Source: Pseudophaeobacter sp. EL27 (lineage in GTDB: Bacteria; Pseudomonadota; Alphaproteobacteria; Rhodobacterales; Rhodobacteraceae). Taken from it: a DNA stretch of 64,000 nucleotides. The notes beneath the pieces are model-generated. The model was not told where the DNA came from, did not search any database, and worked only from the letters and a program-made list of their open reading frames with translations. Positions 52,335 through 61,170 of the stretch are shown in pieces. The stretch's first letter is position 1. The number at the start of each line of letters is the position of its first letter. The DNA is taken from assembly GCF_900313025.1 (NCBI RefSeq), contig NZ_OMPQ01000008.1, positions 330,482-394,481 of the forward strand. Reading direction: 5' to 3'. The position numbers and the translations under genes were made by a program.

Positions 52335-53108
52335 CTAGCGCCAGGTTTTCTTGCGTTTCCAGCGTTTCTCGCCGCGCTGGCCCTCTTCCTGATGGCCCAG
52401 GTAGAAAGACTTGATATCCTCGCTTTCCATCAGGCGATCAGCTGAGCCGTCCATAACGATGCGACCGATCTCCATCACATAGCCCACATCCGCCAGATCC
52501 AGAGCGATACGGGCGTTTTGCTCCACCAGCATCATGGTCACATGCTCTTCGCTATTGAGCCTGCGCAGAATGGCAAAGATCTCCTGGACCAAGAGCGGTG
52601 ACAGACCCAGACTTGGCTCATCCAGCAGCATGATCTGCGGCCGCAGCATCAGCCCACGGCCAATGGCCAGCATCTGTTGCTGCCCCCCTGACAGGGTGCC
52701 CGCCTCCTGGTTGCGACGTTCCGCCAGAATGGGGAAATAGTCAAAGACCATCTGCCGGTCGCGCTCGATCTCGGCCTTGTCCGACCGGGTATAGGCGCCG
52801 AGGCTGAGGTTCTCATCCACCGTCAGCAGCGGAAAGACCTCACGTCCCTCTGGCACATGCACGATGCCCTGATCGACAATGCGATGTGGTTCCTGGCCCT
52901 GGATCGGCTTGCCGTTGAACAGCACCTCACCCTTTTCAGGGTCCATGATGCCCGAGACAGTTTTGAGCAGGGTCGATTTACCTGCACCATTGGCGCCCAG
53001 CACGGTAACGATCTGCCCCTTGTCCACCTTCAACGAGACCCCCCGGATCGCCATGATCGGCCCGTAAAAGCTCTCGAGGTTTTTGATTTCCAGCAAAGGT
53101 TCACCCAT
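52335..53108 (-). CDS. livF: ABC transporter ATPase, LivF type
   Basis: A 257-residue ATPase: Walker A GANGAGKSTLL, signature LSGGQQQMLAIGRGLM, Walker B IMLLDEPSLGLSP. The C-terminus carries an unusual Lys/Arg-rich tail (EGQRGEKRWKRKKTWR). It overlaps livG by 1 bp. It would form a heterodimer with LivG to power uptake. Confidence 0.9.
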   Translation of the reverse strand: MGEPLLEIKNLESFYGPIMAIRGVSLKVDKGQIVTVLGANGAGKSTLLKTVSGIMDPEKGEVLFNGKPIQGQEPHRIVDQGIVHVPEGREVFPLLTVDENLSLGAYTRSDKAEIERDRQMVFDYFPILAERRNQEAGTLSGGQQQMLAIGRGLMLRPQIMLLDEPSLGLSPLLVQEIFAILRRLNSEEHVTMMLVEQNARIALDLADVGYVMEIGRIVMDGSADRLMESEDIKSFYLGHQEEGQRGEKRWKRKKTWR

Positions 53109-53875
53109 TAGACTGCCCCCGCGCCGAGATAGGCCTCGATGACTGCCGGATTGGCCTGCACCTCTGCCGGGGTTCCCTCGGCCAGTTTGGCGCCATCTGC
53201 CAGGGCCAGCACCCGGTCGGATACCCCTGAAACCAGCCCCATGTCATGTTCCACCATCAAAACAGTGATCCCCATCTGTTTGCGGATGTCATCAATCCAC
53301 CAGCGCATATCCTGAGTTTCCTCCACCGAAAGCCCCGATGCGGGCTCATCCAGCAAAAGAAGACGCGGTTTTGAGGCCAGGGCACGGCCCAGCTCAACCA
53401 CTTTGCGGACCCCGTAGGGCAGACCGGCGATCATCTTGTTGCGGTAGGGCTGCAGATCAAGGAAATCGATCACCTCTTCTACCGCCTCGCGGTGACGTTC
53501 TTCTTCGCGCCGCACGCGCGGGGTAAAGAACATCTCTTCCAGAAGGGTGGTTTTGCGATGGCGATGCCGCCCAACCAGAAGGTTTTGCAACACCGTGGCA
53601 TGCTCGAACAGTTCAATATTCTGAAAGGTCCGGGCAATACCCAGATCCGCCACCTGATCCGCGTCCCGTTCCAGCAAGTTGTTGCCGTCAAAGGTAAATG
53701 TGCCTGCAAAGGGATCATAAAAGCGCGAGATCAGGTTGAAGGCGGTGGATTTGCCAGCCCCGTTCGGGCCGACGATGGCATAGACCTCGCCCTCCTCAAC
53801 CGAAAAGCTGAGATCATTGACCGCCACCACGCCGCCGAATTTGAGCGTGGCATTGTTGATTTCCAAAAGGCTCAT
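53108..53875 (-). CDS. livG: ABC transporter ATPase, LivG type
   Basis: A 255-residue ATPase: Walker A GPNGAGKSTAFNLI, the LivG-type insertion with IARTFQNIELFEHATVLQNL, a signature region whose first residues deviate (LPYGVRKVVELGRALASKPR), and Walker B LLLLDEPASGLS. The start overlaps livM by 4 bp (ATGA). It is part of the livHMGF block. Confidence 0.9.
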   Translation of the reverse strand: MSLLEINNATLKFGGVVAVNDLSFSVEEGEVYAIVGPNGAGKSTAFNLISRFYDPFAGTFTFDGNNLLERDADQVADLGIARTFQNIELFEHATVLQNLLVGRHRHRKTTLLEEMFFTPRVRREEERHREAVEEVIDFLDLQPYRNKMIAGLPYGVRKVVELGRALASKPRLLLLDEPASGLSVEETQDMRWWIDDIRKQMGITVLMVEHDMGLVSGVSDRVLALADGAKLAEGTPAEVQANPAVIEAYLGAGAV

Positions 53876-54957
53876 CTCAGACGCTCCGTCTTCAGGTAGG
53901 ATTTCTGGCGGCGGAACATGTCCTTGCGCGCAAATGGGAACAGCTCGAACCAGGTGCGGATTTTAAGCCATCGCCCGTAGATTCCCATGGGTTCAAACAG
54001 GATGAACAGGATCAGAATCATGCCGAATACGCCGGTCTCCAGCCCGGGAATGGCGACGCCACTGCCGACGACATTATCCTTCAGGATCGACAGGGCCTGC
54101 GGCAAGAAGGCAACCACAATTGCCCCAAAGAAGGCGCCATGGATCGACCCCAGCCCACCAATCACGATCATCATCAACAGGGTGATGGAAATCACCAGGC
54201 TGAAGGTCTCGTTGTTGAAGGTGCCCGCGTAATACCCCATGAGCGCTCCGGCCCAGCCCGTGATCATGCAAGACAGGCCAAAGGCCTTGCCCTTGGTACG
54301 GGCAATATGAACGCCCATGGCGGTGGCAGAGACTTCACTGTCGCGCACCGCCGCAAAGGCACGCCCTAGGGGAGAGCGCAGCAGGTTGCGGTAAAACAGG
54401 GTGCAGATGATGGTGACCACCAGAACCAGATAGTAGAACCGCGATGGCATCGACCAGCGTTCGATCTCAAAGCCAAAGATGGTGATCATCTCCGGGAATT
54501 TCCCCGACACGCCGCCGCTCCAATGTTCGGTCAGCACAATGATATCATCGGCCAGAACCGACAGGGCGATGGTGGCAATCGCCAGATAGATCCCGTGCAG
54601 GCGCAGCACCGGAATTGCGATCAGCAGGCCCACAAAGCCAGTGATGATCCCCGCCAGCGGGAAGGCAATGATAAAGGGCACGCCCTGTTCGATCAGGATG
54701 GTATTGGCGTAGCAGCCAATCGCCAGAAAGGCCGCATGTCCCAGGCTTGCCTGACCGGTCTGCCCCGTCAGCAACATCAGGCCCAGGCCTGCGATGGCCC
54801 AGATCAGCACATTGGTGACTTCGCCCAGGTAGAACTCGCCGATCAGATAGGGCAGCGCAAAGGCCAGTACCAAAAGCGCGCCGTAAACCGAGAGCGTCCA
54901 GCGATCTGGGAACAGTCGGATGTCGTGCTGGTAGGATGTTTTGAAATGAATACGCAT
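53872..54957 (-). CDS. livM: Branched-chain amino acid-type ABC permease, LivM
   Basis: A 361-residue permease with about ten membrane helices. Family hallmarks include GLMLLTGQTGQASLGHAAFL near residue 60 and the cytoplasmic loop LLRSPLGRAFAAVRDSEVSA. A 20-residue hydrophilic N-terminus and a charged tail after residue 335 face the cytoplasm. It follows livH by 4 bp and overlaps livG. Confidence 0.92.
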   Translation of the reverse strand: MRIHFKTSYQHDIRLFPDRWTLSVYGALLVLAFALPYLIGEFYLGEVTNVLIWAIAGLGLMLLTGQTGQASLGHAAFLAIGCYANTILIEQGVPFIIAFPLAGIITGFVGLLIAIPVLRLHGIYLAIATIALSVLADDIIVLTEHWSGGVSGKFPEMITIFGFEIERWSMPSRFYYLVLVVTIICTLFYRNLLRSPLGRAFAAVRDSEVSATAMGVHIARTKGKAFGLSCMITGWAGALMGYYAGTFNNETFSLVISITLLMMIVIGGLGSIHGAFFGAIVVAFLPQALSILKDNVVGSGVAIPGLETGVFGMILILFILFEPMGIYGRWLKIRTWFELFPFARKDMFRRQKSYLKTERLR

Positions 54958-54961
54958 GAGA

Positions 54962-55837
54962 TTATACCTTCTTCACGCGGACCTGGCTGAACAGACCATG
55001 GGGTCTGAAGATCAGCACGGCCAGCAACAGGGCATAGGGCGCAATTTGTGAGTAACCAGCAGCGAAGTAGCGCGCTGCAAAGGGTTCGATCACCCCAACG
55101 ATGAGACCACCAGCCAGGGCGCCAGGAAGCGAGCCAAAGCCGCCGATCACTGCTGCGGCAAAGGCCTTGATCCCCAAGAGACCGGCATTGGGGTCGATTG
55201 CCCCTTTAGAGGCAAACAGGATACCGGCCACCGCAGCCGTGGCACCGGACAGCCCCCAGATCAGCCCCTGAACACGTTTCACCGGAATACCCATGAAATA
55301 GGCTGCCATCTGGTTTTGACTTGCAGCCTGCATCGCCAAACCCAGCTTGGTGCGCTGGAAAAACTGATACAGAAACCAGGTCAGCAGGAAAGTAACAACG
55401 ATAATGGCTACATCAGCCATACCAAGAACCACGCCGCCTATATGAATATCTCCCAAGGCTAGCGGGCTCTCCAGTGTCTGTGGCTCATGGCCCCAGATGA
55501 TGCCCGCGATAAACCGCAGCACAAATCCCATGGCAATAGTCAGGATCACCACCGCTGTCTGGTTCTGGCCAAAGAGATGGCGCAACACAAACAGATCGAG
55601 CAGATAGCCAAACACCGCCATGATCGAAATCGTCAGCGGCGCTGCGATCCAGAATGGCAGGTTCATGTGTTCCGCATTGGTCAGACCAAGGCTGACAAAG
55701 GCCCCGATCATCATGAAATCACCCTGGGCGAAGTTCACCGCCTCGGTGGCTTTGTAGATCAACACGAACCCAAGCGCGATCAGGCCGTAGACACAGCCAT
55801 TCGCAAGCCCACTGATCAAGAGCTGCAATACTTCCAA
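54962..55837 (-). CDS. livH: Branched-chain amino acid-type ABC permease, LivH
   Basis: A 291-residue permease with about eight helices. The start shows LLISGLANGCVYGLIALGFV and KATEAVNFAQGDFMMIGAFV, both typical of LivH. It is the first gene of the cluster and faces the TetR gene over 446 bp that contains a long palindrome at 55953-55978. Confidence 0.92.
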   Translation of the reverse strand: MEVLQLLISGLANGCVYGLIALGFVLIYKATEAVNFAQGDFMMIGAFVSLGLTNAEHMNLPFWIAAPLTISIMAVFGYLLDLFVLRHLFGQNQTAVVILTIAMGFVLRFIAGIIWGHEPQTLESPLALGDIHIGGVVLGMADVAIIVVTFLLTWFLYQFFQRTKLGLAMQAASQNQMAAYFMGIPVKRVQGLIWGLSGATAAVAGILFASKGAIDPNAGLLGIKAFAAAVIGGFGSLPGALAGGLIVGVIEPFAARYFAAGYSQIAPYALLLAVLIFRPHGLFSQVRVKKV

Positions 55838-55952
55838 ATTTTCCTCCCCCCGCTCCTAAAGAACGGTTCCTCGCCCGGTCTGATCCAGGCCTTTGCGCCT
55901 TTTTTAGTGGAATTTCGCGCTGCCTCCTCAAGCGGCGGAATCCCAAGCGTCT

Positions 55953-55978
55953 AAAAACAGACTAATGAGTATGTTTTT
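55953..55978. promoter_or_regulatory. Long palindrome, probable TetR operator
   Basis: AAAAACA-g-ACT-AATG-AGT-a-TGTTTTT is a 26-bp palindrome with one unpaired position per arm. It lies between livH and the divergent TetR gene and has the size of operators of fatty-acid-type TetR regulators. The remaining ~400 bp of this gap contain no gene. Confidence 0.6.
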
Positions 55979-56283
55979 GACCTGTCAATTGGCGGGACCC
56001 AGCGTCAAACTCTCAAAAAACGCCTATTCTTTGTGCCTCTGGCCCCCTAGGCTGATTCTATTCCTCGTCGAGCCAGCACCCGTTGCCCGGCCCCCTAAAG
56101 GCGAGTTTTTCGGACTTTGTTTCTCTGGCTTCAGCCCCGTACTTCGGCTTTGATCTCTGAACAGCCGCGGCTGGCTGACAGGCGCGCGGTGACGTGAACT
56201 GGCCGCAACAACGCTGGGGGATTGCCTCTTATCCGGGCCGTCTGATAGGCCAAGATCCAATCTGAATTACAGGCAGAGCCCGG

Positions 56284-56898
56284 ATGTTAGAACAGATCAG
56301 CACCTCCAAAAGCGAGATCCTGGACGCTGCCGCCCATTGTTTCATGACATTGGGCGTCAAAAGCGCCTCTGTTGATGATATCGCGGCGCGGCTGGGCTCA
56401 ACCAAGGGGCGGATCTACCACCACTTCCCTTCCAAGGGCGCCTTGCTCGCCGCAGTTCAGCTGCGGGCTGCGGGCTTTACCCATCAAGCGGTCGAACAAC
56501 TGATCGATACCAGCCGGCCGGCAATCGCCTCTCTCGACAGAATGGCGCGCGGGCATGTCTACGAGGTGCTGAACTCACTAGCCTACCACAAGGTCGTGTT
56601 GCAAACCTACACCGGCGGCACCCAGCCCAAAAAGATCACCAATGTCGAGCAAGAGCTACAGGAGCAGTTGCGCACCGGGCAGCGCCAGTATGAGCTGCTG
56701 TTTCGCAACGAAGTGGCTCGCGGCATTTCAGAAGGCAGTATCCAGAACCGCAACCTCACAGTTGCTGTGGCCGGGCTGATGTTGATCCTCAATTCTCCGG
56801 TTTTCTGGTTCCGACCCGAGCGCGGTGCCTCGCAGGAGTTCATCGATACAATCGCCCGCGATATAAGCAGCATGGCTCTGGCCAGCCTGCGCGCCTGA
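56284..56898 (+). CDS. TetR/AcrR-family regulator of the liv-acyl-CoA synthetase cluster
   Basis: A 204-residue regulator. The N-terminal helix-turn-helix is MTLGVKSASVDDIAARLGST followed by KGRIYHHFPSKGALL. The C-terminal half is a helical ligand domain. It is divergent from livH with a long palindrome between them. With an acyl-CoA synthetase in the target operon, an acyl-CoA could be the effector. The ATG has only a weak ribosome site. Confidence 0.85.
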   Translation: MLEQISTSKSEILDAAAHCFMTLGVKSASVDDIAARLGSTKGRIYHHFPSKGALLAAVQLRAAGFTHQAVEQLIDTSRPAIASLDRMARGHVYEVLNSLAYHKVVLQTYTGGTQPKKITNVEQELQEQLRTGQRQYELLFRNEVARGISEGSIQNRNLTVAVAGLMLILNSPVFWFRPERGASQEFIDTIARDISSMALASLRA

Positions 56899-56921
56899 TC
56901 GCCACAACCCTGCACAAAAAC

Positions 56922-57842
56922 CTAATCAGCCTGACGGCACAGCTCCCGTATGCAGGCACAAAACCGCGCGCCAGTGGCCGATAGCTGATGCTCACTGCGA
57001 ATACACAACCCCACCGGCCCCCGCGTGCTAGTGGTGTCCAGCGGTAGCTTTTGTACGATCCCCGCCGCCAGATCGGCATGCACCACCCCCTGACTGATGA
57101 ACCAAATCGCACCATGGTCGAGAACAAAGCGCCGCCCGAATGTGGCCGAGACCGTCTCGATTGGGGCCTGCGGCATCATCAGCCCCTGCTCCAGAAACAT
57201 ATGCTCCACCAAGGGGCGAATGATTGAGCCCTTTGAGGGCATCAATACCGGATAGGACTGCAGTGCCCCCGCCGGCAGATGGCTGATGTCCCCCAGGGGA
57301 TGCCCCGCCGCCACAACAACTGCAACGCGCTCGTGAAACAGCGGTTCAAACTCAATCCCCACCATGCGCTCAGGGGCGGGCAAGCGCCCCACAACCAAGT
57401 CCAACTCCCCACGGCGCAGCTGATCCAGAAGATATTGATTGTCACCAGTGAGCACCGAATACCGGCTGCGCCCTATGCCGGCCTCCAGCTGAGCCAGTGC
57501 ATCTGGCACCAGAGTGGCTGAAACCGTCGGCAAGGCGCCGATACGCAGTTGCGGCCCCTCACCGGCCTCCAGTCCCTGCAACATCGCCACGCCGTCCCGT
57601 GCCAAGGCCAGGCTGCGCCCGGCGTGGTGGCGAAACATCTCCCCATAGGGGGACAGGCGAATGCCCCGCCCATGGCGCTCCACCAAGGGCTTGCCGCAGA
57701 CCGCCTCCAACTCGCGCAGAGCGCGGGTAACGGCGGGCTGTGTCATGCCCAGCGCCTCGGCCGCCTGGGTAACACTGGTTTGACGGGCCACTTCGACAAA
57801 GACTTCGAGATGGCGCATTTTGAGCTGTGCAGATAAACGCAT
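56922..57842 (-). CDS. pcaQ: LysR-family activator of the pca operon (PcaQ type)
   Basis: A 306-residue LysR regulator. The helix-turn-helix is in QTSVTQAAEALGMTQPAVTR, followed by the PcaQ-like segments ERHGRGIRLSPYGEMFRHHA and GRLPAPERMVGIEFEPLFHE. ATG 57842 is chosen; a TTG six codons upstream is also possible. It is divergent from pcaC and separated from it by 96 bp with a perfect dyad, so it should activate the pcaCHG operon in response to an intermediate such as beta-carboxymuconate or the lactone derivative. Confidence 0.85.
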   Translation of the reverse strand: MRLSAQLKMRHLEVFVEVARQTSVTQAAEALGMTQPAVTRALRELEAVCGKPLVERHGRGIRLSPYGEMFRHHAGRSLALARDGVAMLQGLEAGEGPQLRIGALPTVSATLVPDALAQLEAGIGRSRYSVLTGDNQYLLDQLRRGELDLVVGRLPAPERMVGIEFEPLFHERVAVVVAAGHPLGDISHLPAGALQSYPVLMPSKGSIIRPLVEHMFLEQGLMMPQAPIETVSATFGRRFVLDHGAIWFISQGVVHADLAAGIVQKLPLDTTSTRGPVGLCIRSEHQLSATGARFCACIRELCRQAD

Positions 57843-57864
57843 ATCATTTTCGCAATGCAAACAT

Positions 57865-57883
57865 GTATATCTTCACATTATAC
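57865..57883. promoter_or_regulatory. Inverted repeat in the pcaQ-pcaC gap
   Basis: GTATA-N9-TATAC is a perfect 5-bp dyad, 22 bp before the pcaQ ATG and 55 bp before pcaC. It is suitable for a LysR-type dimer. It does not match the ATAACC-N4-GGTTAA-like site known from rhizobial PcaQ. Confidence 0.45.
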
Positions 57884-57938
57884 AGCACAATTTTGATATG
57901 TGATACTCCTTGTGACTGCAAACCAGAGGGCACCCCCT

Positions 57939-59088
<1,150 letters not shown>

Positions 59089-59089
<1 letters not shown>

Positions 59090-59715
59090 TGCCACAATCA
59101 CTCGATTATCTGAAGGAAACCCCCTCGCAGACCGCTGGCCCCTATGTGCACATCGGTCTGGCCCCCGGCGCGGCTGGGTTTCAGATCTACGATCAGGAGT
59201 TAGGCCAGGACATCGCAGGCCCCAATGCAAAAGGTGAGCGCATTCGCGTCGAGGGGCTGGTCATCGACGGCACCGGCTCGCCCGTCAAGGACGTGCTGCT
59301 AGAGGTCTGGCAGGCCAATGCCGATGGTATCTATCCGCACCCTGAACATGCCGGGTATGAGAATGTTGAGGAGGGCTTTCGCGGTTGGGGCCGGGTGATC
59401 ACCAATTTTGAAACCGGCGAATGGGCGTTTGATACGGTCAAACCTGGTGGGTTGATGGGCCGCAATGGCCAGATGATGGCGCCGCATATCAACCTCTGGA
59501 TCGTGGCGCGCGGCATCAATGTGGGGCTCAACACCCGGCTCTACTTTGACGATGAAGCCGAGGCCAATGCCGCCGATCCTATCATCAATGTGATCGAGTG
59601 GGAAAAGCGCCGCGAAACACTGATTGCAAAACGCAGTGAACGCGACGGTGAGACGGTGTATCGTTTCGACATCCGCCTGCAGGGCGAAGATGAAACCGTC
59701 TTTTTTGACATCTAA
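59089..59715 (+). CDS. pcaG: Protocatechuate 3,4-dioxygenase alpha subunit
   Basis: A 208-residue partner subunit. It shares the intradiol core (VLLEVWQANADGIYPHPEHA), but the iron ligands are only partly kept, as usual for PcaG. It begins with TPSQTAGPYVHIGLAPGAAG. Its ATG overlaps the pcaH stop (TAATG), coupling translation and giving equal amounts of the two subunits of the oligomer. Confidence 0.95.
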
Positions 59716-59725
59716 GGGAACATCC

Positions 59726-60571
59726 ATGACCATCTTCAGCCAGGGAAAACCCTGTATCATCTGCGTTGCCATCACCGGATCCGTGCCCCGCAAAGAGCAC
59801 AATCCGGCGGTGCCCACCACCATTTCGGAACAGATTGAAAGCACCCAAGCGGCGTTTGAAGCTGGTGCCTCGATTGCCCATTGCCATGTGCGCAACGACG
59901 ATCAGACGCCTTCATCTGATCCGGAAAAGTTCGGCCTGCTGCTGGAAGGGTTGAACAAACATTGCCCCGGCATGATCGTGCAGCTCTCGACAGGCGGACG
60001 GTCTGGTGCGGGTCAGGAACGTGGCGGCATGCTGTCGCTGCGCCCTGATATGGCCTCGCTCTCGGTGGGATCGAACAATTTCCCCACCCGCGTCTATGAA
60101 AACCCGCCAGAGCTGGTTGATTGGCTGGCCTCTGAGATGCGGCAATACGAGGTCAAGCCCGAGATCGAAGCCTTTGATCTGTCCCATATCCACCAAGCGG
60201 TGAAGATGAACCAAGATGGGCGGATCAATGGAAAGCTCTATGTGCAATTTGTCATGGGGGTGAAAAACGCCATGCCTGTGGATCGCGAGACCTTTGATTT
60301 CTATATCAAAACCGTGGAACGGCTGGCACCAGAGGCAGAATGGTGCGGTGCTGGCATTGGCCCCGGCCAGATCCAAGTCAATGAATGGGCCATTGCTGCA
60401 GGCGGCCATACCCGTACCGGGTTAGAGGACAATCTGCGCCTGAACCGCGAGACCCTGGCACCGTCAAACGCCGCGCTGGTACAGCGTGCAGTGGAACTCT
60501 GCGAGAAATACGAGCGCCCCGTTGCCAGCTGGCAGCAGGCCCGCGAAACTCTGGAACTGCGCCCTGTCTGA
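59726..60571 (+). CDS. Beta-keto acid cleavage enzyme (BKACE, DUF849)
   Basis: A 281-residue zinc-dependent TIM-barrel protein. ATG 59726 is used; the longer frame overlaps pcaG. The zinc-binding HCHVRNDD motif is near residue 52 and IQLSTGG-like (VQLSTGGRSG) and EAFDLSH segments match the family. BKACE enzymes transfer the acetyl group of acetyl-CoA onto the keto-acid fragment and release an acyl-CoA. In this operon the natural substrate is beta-ketoadipate, giving succinyl-CoA plus acetoacetate, which would bypass PcaIJ and PcaF. It was read as the last gene of the pca operon, 10 bp after pcaG. Confidence 0.85.
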   Translation: MTIFSQGKPCIICVAITGSVPRKEHNPAVPTTISEQIESTQAAFEAGASIAHCHVRNDDQTPSSDPEKFGLLLEGLNKHCPGMIVQLSTGGRSGAGQERGGMLSLRPDMASLSVGSNNFPTRVYENPPELVDWLASEMRQYEVKPEIEAFDLSHIHQAVKMNQDGRINGKLYVQFVMGVKNAMPVDRETFDFYIKTVERLAPEAEWCGAGIGPGQIQVNEWAIAAGGHTRTGLEDNLRLNRETLAPSNAALVQRAVELCEKYERPVASWQQARETLELRPV

Positions 60572-60618
60572 TTCAGACACCTCTTTGCTAAACTCAGAGC
60601 ACCAGCCCAACGCAATCT

Positions 60619-60667
60619 CCCGACCGCAAGGTCGGGCAGCCCCCGGCCGCCCCCTCGGGCGGGGGCT
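60619..60667. terminator. Pair of GC-rich hairpins after the pca operon
   Basis: CCCGACC-GCAA-GGTCGGG (60619-60636) and AGCCCCCG...CGGGGGCT (60638-60667) are two stable stems in the gap between the convergent BKACE and cueR genes. Neither has a T run, so they may block read-through in both directions by structure or act with Rho. Confidence 0.45.
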
Positions 60668-60760
60668 ACTCCCCCACCCGCGGCCGATTGCTGCCCTTGC
60701 TCGGTATCTCCAACCGGTCCAACCCGTCTTCGCAGCCAATCTCGTTGGCTGAAAATGGCT

Positions 60761-61150
60761 TCAGCACTTACCCGACAGATCCTTCAGGATCGGGCAATCG
60801 GGGCGGTTGTCGCCCGCGCAGCAATGAACCAGCTCGGTCAGGGTATCGCGCATTGCTTGCAGGTCGGCGATTTTGGTCTCGATCTTGCTCAGGTGTTCCT
60901 GCGCCAATTGTTTGACATCACTACTGGCGCGGCTTTCGTCTTCATAAAGCGCCATCAACATGCGGCAGTCCTCAATGGTAAAACCCAAGGCCCGCGCCCG
61001 CCCCAGAAAGGCGAGTTTGTGCAGGTCTGCCTCGACAAAGCAGCGATAGCCGTTTTCGCTGCGCTGCGGTTTGATCAGGCCGATATCCTCGTAATAGCGG
61101 ATGGTCTTGGCCGGCAGTCCCGAGCGGGTAGAAACATCACCGATATTCAT
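60761..61150 (-). CDS. cueR: Copper-responsive MerR-family regulator CueR
   Basis: A 129-residue MerR protein. The helix-turn-helix is MNIGDVSTRSGLPAKTIRYY, followed by the dimer helix. The C-terminal metal loop has two Cys in HCCAGDNRPDCPI, with the Cu(I)-type Cys pair spaced as in CueR (Cys...Cys with the loop between), plus a Cys at the very end. It lies 21 bp downstream of copA on the same strand and would switch on the copA promoter, which carries the expected 19-bp spacer box. Confidence 0.88.
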   Translation of the reverse strand: MNIGDVSTRSGLPAKTIRYYEDIGLIKPQRSENGYRCFVEADLHKLAFLGRARALGFTIEDCRMLMALYEDESRASSDVKQLAQEHLSKIETKIADLQAMRDTLTELVHCCAGDNRPDCPILKDLSGKC

Positions 61151-61170
61151 GCGGACCTCATACTGTGCCG

